Shown piece by piece: positions 6,844-13,680 of a stretch of 22,007 nt of DNA. How positions within the stretch are numbered: the first letter of the stretch is position 1; every line of letters starts with the position of its first letter. The stretch spans positions 1 to 22,007 of the forward strand of contig USDF01000028.1 of NCBI GenBank assembly GCA_900553405.1, written 5' to 3'. This DNA is from an uncultured Clostridium sp. GTDB taxonomy: Bacteria; Bacillota; Clostridia; TANB77; CAG-508. A model generated the notes under the pieces. The model did not search any database, was not told where the DNA came from, and saw nothing but the letters and a program-made list of their open reading frames with translations. The position numbers and the translations under genes were made by a program.

Positions 6844-7662
6844 TTGAAAAAAGTTCCTTTAATAGTAAAAAAGAGTTTTGAATATGCCTTTGGTATAATC
6901 ACAGGTATAAGTACTATTGCTGGACTTTGGGGATATACTCTAAGAGAGATTAGCGATAAATTACACTGGTGGCAGTGCGGAATTATATTACTAGCTGGTT
7001 TCATAATAATTTCATCAATTATATTTTTTATTTTAGATAGATTAAAACATAAAGAGTATAATACAACAGTTAATGGCATATCTGTAAAAATTAAAGTAGG
7101 GGATATATTTGATGAAAAGGGATTAAAAGTAATACCATTTAATGAACGATATGATACTGAGGTAGACGATGTTGTTATTGCTCATAATTCTTTAAATGGA
7201 AAGATGATTGATAATCATATAAAAGATATAGAGGAGTTGAAAGCTAAAATTAAATTAGCTAAAACAGATAACTCACCATTTAAACCTACTTGGAAAAATG
7301 GAAAAGAAATATACCCGCTTGGTAGAATTATACCTTATGATGAATTTTTATTACTTGCTTTTTCTCATTTTAATGAGAAAAATGAGGCTTACATAGGTAT
7401 TGGAGAATATGAAAAATTGCTTATTTGTATGTGGTCTGAAATTAGAAGAACTTATGCAGCAAGACCAATAGTTATTCCATTATTAGGTGGAGGTCTTACT
7501 ACAATAGAAGGTATTCAAGAAAAGAATTATACAGAGTTTATAAAGTGCATATTGTGTACACTTCGCAGCAGTAAATTTCAACCTAAAGAAGGAATAACAA
7601 TTGTATTAACACAAGATGCAATTGAAAATATAGATATGAATATAATTAAGGAGGAATTTTAA
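6844..7662 (+). CDS. thsA: Type II Thoeris effector ThsA: two membrane helices plus macro domain
   Basis: The 272-aa protein has two predicted membrane helices (about 12-31 and 43-64) and a macro-like domain (about 80-265) with VVIAHNSLNGKM (110-121) and the glycine loop IPLLGGGLTT (211-220). This layout is that of type II Thoeris ThsA, in which the macro domain senses an ADP-ribose-derived signal made by the TIR partner (reported as histidine-ADPR) and the membrane part then damages the membrane, killing the infected cell. The start is TTG 6844 with AAAGGGTGAT upstream. The TIR gene begins 1 nt after the stop, and its AGGAGG lies inside the thsA end, which ties their expression together. The family call rests on architecture plus this neighbour; confidence is high for the pair, lower for biochemical detail. 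Confidence 0.88.
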   Translation: MKKVPLIVKKSFEYAFGIITGISTIAGLWGYTLREISDKLHWWQCGIILLAGFIIISSIIFFILDRLKHKEYNTTVNGISVKIKVGDIFDEKGLKVIPFNERYDTEVDDVVIAHNSLNGKMIDNHIKDIEELKAKIKLAKTDNSPFKPTWKNGKEIYPLGRIIPYDEFLLLAFSHFNEKNEAYIGIGEYEKLLICMWSEIRRTYAARPIVIPLLGGGLTTIEGIQEKNYTEFIKCILCTLRSSKFQPKEGITIVLTQDAIENIDMNIIKEEF

Positions 7663-7663
7663 T

Positions 7664-8182
7664 ATGTCATTATATAGAACGAGAACATATATAGCGGCGG
7701 ATTTTGATAATGATAAAGATGCTGTTGATCAATTACATAAATGGAATGATAGTAATTATTGGAGCTTGTCTTTTTCTGATGCACATGATTTGCAAACTTC
7801 AAGTGATAATAGTTTATATTGTTCTATTAAATCATCACTAAAATATCGTATGGATGGTTCAAAAACCTTTGTTTTAATTGTTGGTAACAACACAAATAAA
7901 ATTACAAAAGGTGGTTGCCAAAATTGTGGAAGTTATAATAGCCATACATATTCATGTGCAAGAGGACATTCTGTAGATTATCGTAGTTACATAAAGTATG
8001 AATGTGATAAAGCTGTTGAAGCAGATCTTAAGATTATTGTTTTATACAATGATATAAAAATAGATAAATCAAAGTGCCCAGAAGTTGTTAGAAATATTGG
8101 AATTCACAAAGCTATGGTTTATTATAAAGATGGAAAATATTACTGGGATTACCAATCTGTAAAAGAAGCATTTGATGTATAA
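7664..8182 (+). CDS. thsB: Type II Thoeris sensor ThsB: TIR-domain protein
   Basis: A 172-aa single-domain TIR protein. It opens with RTRTYIAADFDNDKDAVDQL (strand A and the start of helix A), continues with KTFVLIVGNNTNKI (68-81), and has YIKYECDKAVEADLKIIVLY (109-128), where E113 is in the position of the TIR catalytic glutamate. ThsB proteins detect phage and use NAD+ to make the nucleotide signal that switches on ThsA. An inserted loop with C85, C88, C98 and H102 between strand and catalytic helix looks able to bind metal; I believe related TIR proteins share it. The gene overlaps the regulatory region of thsA's end and is followed after 52 nt by the PHP gene. Confidence 0.88.
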   Translation: MSLYRTRTYIAADFDNDKDAVDQLHKWNDSNYWSLSFSDAHDLQTSSDNSLYCSIKSSLKYRMDGSKTFVLIVGNNTNKITKGGCQNCGSYNSHTYSCARGHSVDYRSYIKYECDKAVEADLKIIVLYNDIKIDKSKCPEVVRNIGIHKAMVYYKDGKYYWDYQSVKEAFDV

Positions 8183-8234
8183 GGACAAAGGACATTATTA
8201 TATATAAAGTAATATTGTAAAAGGTGGTATAAAA

Positions 8235-9116
8235 ATGGTAGATATGCATATGCACACATTATATTCTGATGGAGATAAAACAGTAGAAGAAGTATTAAGA
8301 ATGTGTGAAGAAAAGAAATTAGAATATATTTCAATAACGGATCATAACACAACTAAACAATATGGAGATGAAGCATTAGAAAAAAATATTTTTACTGGAA
8401 AAATAATAAAAGGTGCGGAGATGAATGCAACTTTTAACAATAAAAAAATTGAATTTCTTGCTTATAATATCAAAAATCTTGAACTTATAAATGAATGGTC
8501 TAATAAATTTTTTTCATATGATATATTAAAAGAAAAATTTGAAAGTGCTAAAAATAAGATAATTGATATATGCAATAAAAATAATCTTACGTATGACTTA
8601 AATGCAATCAGAAAAGATATTCCTGTTACTGATTTTTTTGTAGTATATATGTATTATGAACTAATAAAACATGAAGAAAATCTTGAAAAAATGGGAAAAT
8701 GTGCAAGTACATTCAATGATTTTAGAAGAGATGGATTAGATAATCCTAATAGCATATTTTATATGGGAGCTGATAATTCGCCAAAGCCTATGTATAAAGA
8801 TGTTGCTGATATAATTCATAAAGCAGGTGGTCTTGTATTTTTAGCCCATCCCTTTGAATATAAGCTCAATGATACAATAGATTTTATTAATGAATTAAGT
8901 AAAAATATTAAATTAGATGGAATTGAATGTTTTCATCCATCAGCTGAAATAGATAATAGAATAGAGATTCTTATTGAGTATGCAAGAAAGAACAATTTAT
9001 TTATAAGTGGTGGAAGTGATTTTCATGGAGATAAGAAGCCTAATAATGAAATTGGAGGAGGTTCTGGAAGTTTAGAAATCCCAAAAGAATATATTGAGGA
9101 ATGGGTAAATTTATAA
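8235..9116 (+). CDS. PHP-domain phosphoesterase
   Basis: The 293-aa protein has the metal-binding motifs of the PHP superfamily: DMHMHTLYSDG (D3, H5, H7), TDHN (D36, H37), a glutamate at 62 (GAEMN), LAHP (H205) and SDFHG (D262, H264). This suggests a trinuclear-metal phosphatase or exonuclease of the TrpH/YciV type, acting on a nucleotide or oligonucleotide; the substrate cannot be read from sequence. An AAGGTGG site precedes ATG 8235. It is 52 nt after thsB and 15 nt before the GNAT-APH gene, all on one strand, so it is probably part of the defence-island operon. It might tune or remove a nucleotide signal, but equally it may be plain cargo. Confidence 0.85.
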   Translation: MVDMHMHTLYSDGDKTVEEVLRMCEEKKLEYISITDHNTTKQYGDEALEKNIFTGKIIKGAEMNATFNNKKIEFLAYNIKNLELINEWSNKFFSYDILKEKFESAKNKIIDICNKNNLTYDLNAIRKDIPVTDFFVVYMYYELIKHEENLEKMGKCASTFNDFRRDGLDNPNSIFYMGADNSPKPMYKDVADIIHKAGGLVFLAHPFEYKLNDTIDFINELSKNIKLDGIECFHPSAEIDNRIEILIEYARKNNLFISGGSDFHGDKKPNNEIGGGSGSLEIPKEYIEEWVNL

Positions 9117-9131
9117 AAATGGAGTTGAATA

Positions 9132-10616
9132 ATGAATTTTAGAAAGATAAATAAAGAAGAATTTGAAAAATTAAAAAGATTATTTCCAGGCAATGAGAAA
9201 ATGTGGATTAAGTATCTGGAAATGAGATTACAAGAATTTGACAAAAAAGAAATTGATGTATTTGTAATCGAAGATAACGGAATTTTTATAGGAGAAATAA
9301 CTGCAGAGTATGTGAGTCATGAATTAGAAACCGAAACAATACCTAATAAAAGGGCTTACTTGTCGGCATTTAGAGTAGATAAAAAATATCGAAATCAAGG
9401 ATTAGGGCAAAAGTTAATAAATTATTGTATAGAATATTTAGTAGAAAAAAGATATACACAATTTACAATAGGTGTTGAAGATGATAATAAAAATGCAAAA
9501 CATATTTATTTTAAGTTAGGTTTCACAGATGCAATAGATAAAGGTGCAGGAGATGAGTTTGATCCTAGTGAGTATACTTTATATTTGATGGATGTGGAAA
9601 AATTAGAATTAGAGAAAGATATAGAAAAACTAATAATGGAAGGAAATTTTGGTACTAGTGTAAAATGCATAGTTAAAGTAACAGGTGGCTTATCTCATAG
9701 AATGTATAAGGTTGTGACAGATAAAGGAATTTATGCTGTTAAAGAGTTAAATCAAAGTATTATGAAGCGAGAAGAGGCATATTCTAATTTTGCATTTTCA
9801 GAGAAGGTTACAGATATTGCGAAAGCTAATGATATTCCTGCAATTGGAGCTGTAAAGATTGATAATGACATTATGAAAAAAGTAGGAAATAGTTATTTTA
9901 TGGTATTTAACTGGGTAGATGGAGCAATATTAAAACCAAATGAAATTACAGAAGATCATTGTGAAATAATAGGAACTATACTTGCCCAAATACATAATAT
10001 AGATTTTTCGAGTATTGAAAATGAAAATAAGGCAGAAGAAAATTTGAAGGTATTTGATTGGGATAAATATTTAAAATTAGCAGAAGAGAAGAACACGAAG
10101 TATAAGGAACTATTGAAAGGGAATTTGAATTTATTAAAACAAATAAACGAAAAATCGATTAGTGGAATGAATTATGCAAATGAAAATTTAGTGATAAGTC
10201 ATAGAGATTTGGACAGAAAGAATGTAATGTGGCAAGGAAAAAGCCCATTTATTGTAGACTGGGAGGCAAGTGGATATGTAAATCCAACAATTGAGTTGAT
10301 AAGCACAGCATATTATTGGGCTGGTGGAGAAACAGAAGAATTAGATATTTCTAAATTTGAAGTGTTTTTAAATAGTTATAAGGAACAATTAGAAAATGAA
10401 ATTGATAAGAATTGTGAAATATTAACATATGCTGACTTTTATAGTGGTTTAAATTGGCTTGAATATAATTTAAAAAGATCAATGTGTATTGAAAATAATT
10501 ATGATGAAGAGGAAATAAAATTGGCTACAAATGAAGTTATAAAATCTATTAATGATATAAGATATAATCTTAGTCAAATAGATAGAATTATAGGAATATT
10601 AAAAAAATATATATAA
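9132..10616 (+). CDS. GNAT acetyltransferase fused to APH-type phosphotransferase
   Basis: A 494-aa fusion. Residues 1-155 are a GNAT domain with acetyl-CoA loop RNQGLGQKL (87-95) and the NAKHIYFKLGF block (121-131). Residues about 165-490 are an aminoglycoside-phosphotransferase-like kinase: GGLSHRMYKV (185-194), AVKEL (202-206), catalytic HRDLDRKN (357-364) and metal-binding VDWE (375-378). The order GNAT then APH matches the well-known bifunctional AAC(6')-APH(2'') resistance enzyme in layout and length, but the sequence does not resemble it from memory, so the substrate is open (aminoglycoside, other antibiotic, or a metabolite). GGAG lies 7 nt before the start. It is tightly packed between the PHP and 185-aa genes. 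Active-site residues of both halves appear intact. Confidence 0.85.
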   Translation: MNFRKINKEEFEKLKRLFPGNEKMWIKYLEMRLQEFDKKEIDVFVIEDNGIFIGEITAEYVSHELETETIPNKRAYLSAFRVDKKYRNQGLGQKLINYCIEYLVEKRYTQFTIGVEDDNKNAKHIYFKLGFTDAIDKGAGDEFDPSEYTLYLMDVEKLELEKDIEKLIMEGNFGTSVKCIVKVTGGLSHRMYKVVTDKGIYAVKELNQSIMKREEAYSNFAFSEKVTDIAKANDIPAIGAVKIDNDIMKKVGNSYFMVFNWVDGAILKPNEITEDHCEIIGTILAQIHNIDFSSIENENKAEENLKVFDWDKYLKLAEEKNTKYKELLKGNLNLLKQINEKSISGMNYANENLVISHRDLDRKNVMWQGKSPFIVDWEASGYVNPTIELISTAYYWAGGETEELDISKFEVFLNSYKEQLENEIDKNCEILTYADFYSGLNWLEYNLKRSMCIENNYDEEEIKLATNEVIKSINDIRYNLSQIDRIIGILKKYI

Positions 10617-10632
10617 ATGGAGGATTTGAAAA

Positions 10633-11190
10633 ATGAATAATAGTGAAATTGTTGCACAACTTGCTTCTAACTTAATAGAAGCATCAGCGAGAAATACAGC
10701 TAGTTATGTAGCAGATAAAATAAAGGCTAGTAAAGCTAAGAAAAATGATAAAGAGACAATTAATGAATTAGAAGAGATTATACAAAATTTATTAAATGAT
10801 AAAATAGAAATCCAAAGAATTGCTCAAGCATATGAACAGGAATTAACATCTCAAAAAATTACTGAAAAAGATATTGAATATATTACAAATAATTTATTAC
10901 CTATTTTTAGTAAATTTATTCCTCAAGAAAAAGTAGGAGATTTAGAACAAATAAAATCTTTATTATCCGTAGAAACATTTACTATAATGCAATTATTAGG
11001 ATTTAACTATAAAAGGGCAATAGGAGAGCCATTAACACTATTATTACAAAAAATTATAGAGTCAAAAATTCCAGCTGATTCAACTATAAATAGTCAATGG
11101 GCTTTAGCTATGACTAATATAGCACTAGATAAAGAGGCTACTAAAAGGTATTATAAATTGATTGGTAAAGAGTACATCGAAGATAATTGA
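10633..11190 (+). CDS. Hypothetical protein, 185 aa, last gene of the Thoeris operon
   Basis: I do not recognise a family. GGAGG lies 9 nt before the start, and the gene follows the fusion enzyme after 16 nt. The protein looks all-helical: an N-terminal helix (NSEIVAQLASNLIEASARNT), a lysine-rich stretch (about 28-38), a coiled coil (about 40-80), then a C-terminal half about 85-180 with no cysteines or membrane helices. The pattern suits a self-associating adaptor. It lies before a candidate RNA and terminator, so it probably ends the operon. A role in defence is guilt by association only. Confidence 0.75.
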   Translation: MNNSEIVAQLASNLIEASARNTASYVADKIKASKAKKNDKETINELEEIIQNLLNDKIEIQRIAQAYEQELTSQKITEKDIEYITNNLLPIFSKFIPQEKVGDLEQIKSLLSVETFTIMQLLGFNYKRAIGEPLTLLLQKIIESKIPADSTINSQWALAMTNIALDKEATKRYYKLIGKEYIEDN

Positions 11191-11207
11191 GTAAATAAAA
11201 AAAATAC

Positions 11208-11236
11208 TTGCAAAATCATTTAACTTATGTTAAATT
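11208..11236 (+). promoter_or_regulatory. Predicted promoter of a small RNA
   Basis: TTGCAA (11208-11213), 17-nt spacer, TAAATT (11231-11236). The -35 is good and the -10 moderate. No ORF with a ribosome binding site lies between it and the terminator at 11323. Confidence 0.4.
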
Positions 11237-11242
11237 ATAACC

Positions 11243-11354
11243 ATAGAATCAAATATAAAATACGATTATAAATACAGGCTCATATTTTTCGCACACGGAA
11301 GTGTCAAACGAGCCAATAAAAGATAGCAGATAAGAAATTATCTGTTATTTTTTT
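11243..11354 (+). ncRNA. Candidate small structured RNA of unknown function
   Basis: Between a predicted promoter and a strong terminator lies about 110 nt without a plausible ORF but with structure. GGCTC (11277-11281) pairs with GAGCC (11310-11314), and inside it ACAC (11293-11296) pairs with GTGT (11301-11304) around a GGAA loop. The G+C-rich pairing segments stand out against the surrounding A/T. It matches no riboswitch consensus I can recall (preQ1, fluoride and c-di-GMP were considered). It could be a free small RNA or a leader controlling read-through into the HNH gene. Confidence 0.4.
11323..11354 (+). terminator. Strong intrinsic terminator
   Basis: ATAGCAGATAA (11323-11333) pairs with TTATCTGTTAT (11338-11348), 11 bp with one G.T, GAAA loop, then a T7 run (11348-11354). 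It ends the candidate RNA and any read-through from the Thoeris operon. Confidence 0.88.
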
Positions 11355-11360
11355 GTTCGC

Positions 11361-11389
11361 TTGTTTAAAAAAAGAAAAGTATATATAAT
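11361..11389 (+). promoter_or_regulatory. Promoter of the HNH gene
   Basis: TTGTTT (11361-11366), 17-nt spacer, TATAAT (11384-11389). The start point would be near 11396, leaving a leader of only about 15 nt that still contains AAGGATGTG as ribosome binding site. Confidence 0.65.
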
Positions 11390-11410
11390 ATATATCAAGG
11401 ATGTGAAAAA

Positions 11411-11794
11411 ATGATAAAAATATGTGAAATATGTAATTCGAAATTTGAAACAAAAACGTCTACTAGAATTTATTGTTATAATTGCAGTGGAGAATCAACA
11501 AGAAGTGATAATAAAACTAGAAAACATCAGAAAACAATATTAAGAAGAAATATGAAAATACAAGCAATAAAGCTATTAGGTGGCAAATGTAGTATATGTG
11601 GATATAATAAATGTGTTGATGCTTTAGAATTTCATCATGAAGATCCAAAACAAAAAGAATTTAAATTAGGTTCAGGTAATACAATGTCATGGAAGGAATA
11701 TAAAGCAGAAGCATTAAAGTGTAAATTAGTATGTTCAAATTGCCATAAAGAAATACATAGTAGATTAGGGTATATATATGATAAAGAGACATAA
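11411..11794 (+). CDS. HNH-family zinc protein, 127 aa
   Basis: Two halves are visible. The N-terminal one has a four-cysteine zinc finger (C5/C8 and C22/C25). The C-terminal one is an HNH-type fold with C60/C63, the LEFHHEDP motif (72-79, H75 H76), and LVCSNCHKEIH (C108/C111, H112, H116), i.e. two zinc-binding cysteine pairs around the catalytic histidine. It therefore is probably a metal-dependent DNA endonuclease. The middle is very basic (RKHQKTILRRNMK), suited to nucleic acid contact. It has its own promoter directly upstream. It may be element cargo (defence, restriction or a homing nuclease) or a chromosomal gene; it lies outside any intron and is too small for IscB. Confidence 0.82.
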   Translation: MIKICEICNSKFETKTSTRIYCYNCSGESTRSDNKTRKHQKTILRRNMKIQAIKLLGGKCSICGYNKCVDALEFHHEDPKQKEFKLGSGNTMSWKEYKAEALKCKLVCSNCHKEIHSRLGYIYDKET

Positions 11795-11799
11795 AGACG

Positions 11800-11828
11800 T
11801 TGCAAAATACATCAAAATAATGTATAAT
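11800..11828 (+). promoter_or_regulatory. Promoter of the 59-aa membrane protein gene, with possible operator
   Basis: TTGCAA (11800-11805), 17-nt spacer, TATAAT (11823-11828). Within it ATACAT (11807-11812) and ATGTAT (11820-11825) form an inverted repeat that overlaps the -10 and could be a repressor site. Confidence 0.7.
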
Positions 11829-11862
11829 ATAAAACATAATAAATAAAAGGAGACATACTTAT

Positions 11863-12042
11863 ATGGAAAGTATAAAATATTTTTTATACTTACTGGATGT
11901 AGATCCATTCTGGATCATAATAATCTTAATACTCTTAATTGTTCGTGGATTTTATCCATATAATTTGAAAGGAAAAAGTGTTAATACAGAAGATAAAGAT
12001 GGAAATAAAGTAACAAAGTACTTTGAATATAAAGATTTATAA
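11863..12042 (+). CDS. Small membrane protein, 59 aa
   Basis: A short ORF with an AAAAGGAG site 11 nt before ATG 11863, a consensus promoter and a terminator of its own, so it is very likely real. It begins MESIKYFLYLL and has one strong membrane helix (about 16-28, FWIIIILILLIV), followed by a hydrophilic tail with KSVNTEDKDGNKVTKYFEY. No family is recognised. Miniproteins of this kind may act as membrane toxins or regulators, but no antitoxin gene or antisense RNA is evident, so no function is claimed. Confidence 0.72.
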   Translation: MESIKYFLYLLDVDPFWIIIILILLIVRGFYPYNLKGKSVNTEDKDGNKVTKYFEYKDL

Positions 12043-12049
12043 ACATAAT

Positions 12050-12085
12050 AAAAAAAGAATTGATGTAAAAACCAATTCTTTTTTT
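12050..12085 (+). terminator. Terminator after the small membrane protein gene
   Basis: AAAAAAAGAATTG (12050-12062) pairs perfectly with CAATTCTTTTTTT (12073-12085), 13 bp with a 10-nt loop. The A and T tracts make it potentially bidirectional, so it can also stop the convergent TM2 gene. Confidence 0.85.
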
Positions 12086-12105
12086 GTAATTCAAATAAAA
12101 TAAAA

Positions 12106-12118
12106 TTATAAAAAACAA
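12106..12118 (+). repeat. 13-bp direct repeat, right copy (possible att)
   Basis: TTATAAAAAACAA, identical to 1067-1079. It lies between the last terminator of the suspected element and the TM2 gene. Low sequence complexity limits its value as evidence. Confidence 0.25.
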
Positions 12119-12143
12119 TAAATTGTTTATATAATTACCTAAA

Positions 12144-12506
12144 TTAGTCTCCTAATTTAACTCCATTAGCATCTGTGTCAATGCTTCCTGTTAAGATTTG
12201 GATACCTTCAACTAATCCCCAAATTTCAGAAACTACAGCTAAGAATCCGCAGCTTAATAAAGAGATTAATAATTGAGCAATAGCTTTTCCAGTATAACCT
12301 AGGTAGAAGTTATGAACACCAAAAGCTCCTAAAAAGATACCAAGTAAACCAGCTGCTATTTTTGATTTTGGTTTAGCTGTTGAATTAGTTGTATTGTTAG
12401 ATTCAACTTTTGTAGCTTCAACTTCTATTGTTTCATTGTTTTCTTTGTTTTTGCATTCATCGCAAACTTCGTTTTCAGTTTCTTTTCCGCAATATTTACA
12501 GAACAT
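12144..12506 (-). CDS. TM2-domain protein with N-terminal zinc ribbon
   Basis: A 120-aa protein. An N-terminal zinc ribbon has C3/C6 and C15/C18 (MFCKYCGKETENEVCDEC), followed by an acidic/Thr-Asn-rich linker (about 20-45). A TM2 domain (about 48-107) has SKIAAGLLGIFLGAFGVHNF, the GYTGKAIAQLL turn and the WGLVEGIQILTG end, forming two membrane helices joined by a short turn. TM2 proteins are widespread and mostly uncharacterised. AAAGGAGG lies upstream of ATG 12506. It is transcribed divergently from murB with its own promoter. Confidence 0.9.
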   Translation of the reverse strand: MFCKYCGKETENEVCDECKNKENNETIEVEATKVESNNTTNSTAKPKSKIAAGLLGIFLGAFGVHNFYLGYTGKAIAQLLISLLSCGFLAVVSEIWGLVEGIQILTGSIDTDANGVKLGD

Positions 12507-12540
12507 AAAAAATTCCTCCTTTAAATTTCTTCATACCTAT

Positions 12541-12568
12541 ATTATACATTATTCTACATAATTTTCAA
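12541..12568 (-). promoter_or_regulatory. Promoter of the TM2 gene
   Basis: On the minus strand: TTGAAA (12568-12563), 16-nt spacer, TATAAT (12546-12541), about 35 nt before the start codon. Confidence 0.65.
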
Positions 12569-12595
12569 GTAAAATACCAAAATTTCTTAAAATCG

Positions 12596-12624
12596 TTGTA
12601 AAATTTCATTAAAAATGATAAAAT
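12596..12624 (+). promoter_or_regulatory. Promoter of the murB operon
   Basis: TTGTAA (12596-12601), 17-nt spacer, TAAAAT (12619-12624), about 55 nt before murB. It probably serves murB, yvcK, the debranching enzyme gene and holA, since I find no strong promoter in the gaps between them. Confidence 0.6.
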
Positions 12625-12678
12625 AAGAAACATAAAAAAACTTACAATTCATATATTAGAATCAAGAGGTGATGAAGA

Positions 12679-13597
12679 TTGAATATGCAAAATGTATATG
12701 AAGATTTATGCAAAAATATGCCAAGTTTAGCTATAAAGCAAAATGAAGATATGTCAAAACATACAACTTTTAAAGTTGGTGGAAAAGCTGATATATGGAT
12801 AAAAGTAAAAACAATAGACGAACTTAAACTTGTATTAAAATATGCTAAAGAAAATAATATTCCATTTTATATTGTAGGAAATGGAAGTAATTTGTTAGTT
12901 AAAGACAAAGGAATTCGTGGCATAGTTATAAAAATAGATTTTAATGAAATAGATATTCAAGAAAAAGAAGATAAAGTAATATTAAATATAGGTGCTGGTG
13001 TAAAACTAGGAATGTTGGCTAGCATGTTACAAAAAAATGGTATTGCTGGATTTGAGTTTGCATCACGGAATTCCAGGTACTATGGGTGGAGCAATATATA
13101 TGAATGCAGGAGCTTATGGTAAAGAAATGAAGGAAATACTTAAAGAAGTAACTTGTATGGATGAAGAAATGAATATCCATACATTAAAAAATGAATATAT
13201 GGATTTTTCATACAGACATAGTCGTTTTAAAGAAAACAAAGAAATTATTTTAAGTGCAATATTAGAATTAGAAAAAGGAAATCCAGAAGAAATAAAAGAA
13301 AAAATGGATTTATATAGAGTTTCAAGAATAGAAAAACAACCAATAAATATGCCTAGTGCAGGAAGTACATTTAAAAGAGGAAACAATTTTATAACAGCAC
13401 AATTAATAGATGAAGCGGGTTTGAAAGGTTACTCTATAGGAGGAGCACAAGTCTCTTTAAAACATGCAGGTTTTATTGTTAATACAGGAGATGCAACTGC
13501 AGAAGATATTTTAAATTTGGTAGATTACGTAACGAAAGTAGTTTACGAAAAGTTTGGAAAAATAATAGAACTTGAGGTAGAAGTAATAGGAGAATAA
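12679..13597 (+). pseudogene. murB: murB (UDP-N-acetylenolpyruvoylglucosamine reductase) broken by a 1-nt insertion
   Basis: MurB is the FAD enzyme that makes UDP-N-acetylmuramate, an essential cytosolic peptidoglycan step. The first 129 residues read normally (MSKHTTFKVGGKADIW, IVGNGSNLLV, GAGVKLGML). The frame then breaks at GFEFAS, where one extra C (13066, in CATCACGGAA) shifts it. In the other frame the protein continues exactly as GIPGTMGGAIYMNAGAYG, with HSRF, SAGSTFKR and a final LEVEVIGE. Without the extra base the product is about 305 aa, normal for the short (type II) MurB. The TTG start at 12679 has AGAGGTGAT in front. Because murB is essential and all motifs are intact, an assembly/sequencing error is the likeliest cause; a second murB elsewhere is possible. 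Confidence 0.9.
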
Positions 13598-13680
13598 AAC
13601 GAAAAAATAATAAAAGCAAAATAAAAAAACAGAAAATATTAGAATAGAACAATAGAAAAAAAGAGTAATAGGAGGAAAAA

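Larger units (their letters stand above)
1067..12118 (+). mobile_element. Integrative mobilizable element carrying Thoeris II (borders tentative)
   Basis: The core of the call is the gene set: a large serine recombinase (integration/excision), an inverted-repeat-rich putative transfer origin, a MobV relaxase, and cargo including a Thoeris II pair. No type IV secretion genes are present, so the element would depend on a helper for transfer. It sits between an rRNA/tRNA unit and core genes (TM2 protein, murB). The given ends are the only sizeable direct repeat I found outside the genes (13 bp, A/T-rich) and are weak evidence; the supported core is 1222-11190. The HNH and 59-aa genes may be cargo or chromosomal. 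Confidence 0.55.

Noticed and set aside
11411..11794. HNH gene as homing endonuclease of the tRNA intron, or as an IscB/HEARO-type nuclease.
   Set aside because: It lies 10 kb from the intron with its own promoter, and at 127 aa has no RuvC parts or guide RNA beside it.
13037..13597. A separate 186-aa gene starting at ATG 13037.
   Set aside because: Its first residues are out-of-frame murB and it has no ribosome binding site; from GIPGTMGGA on it is the C-terminal part of MurB.
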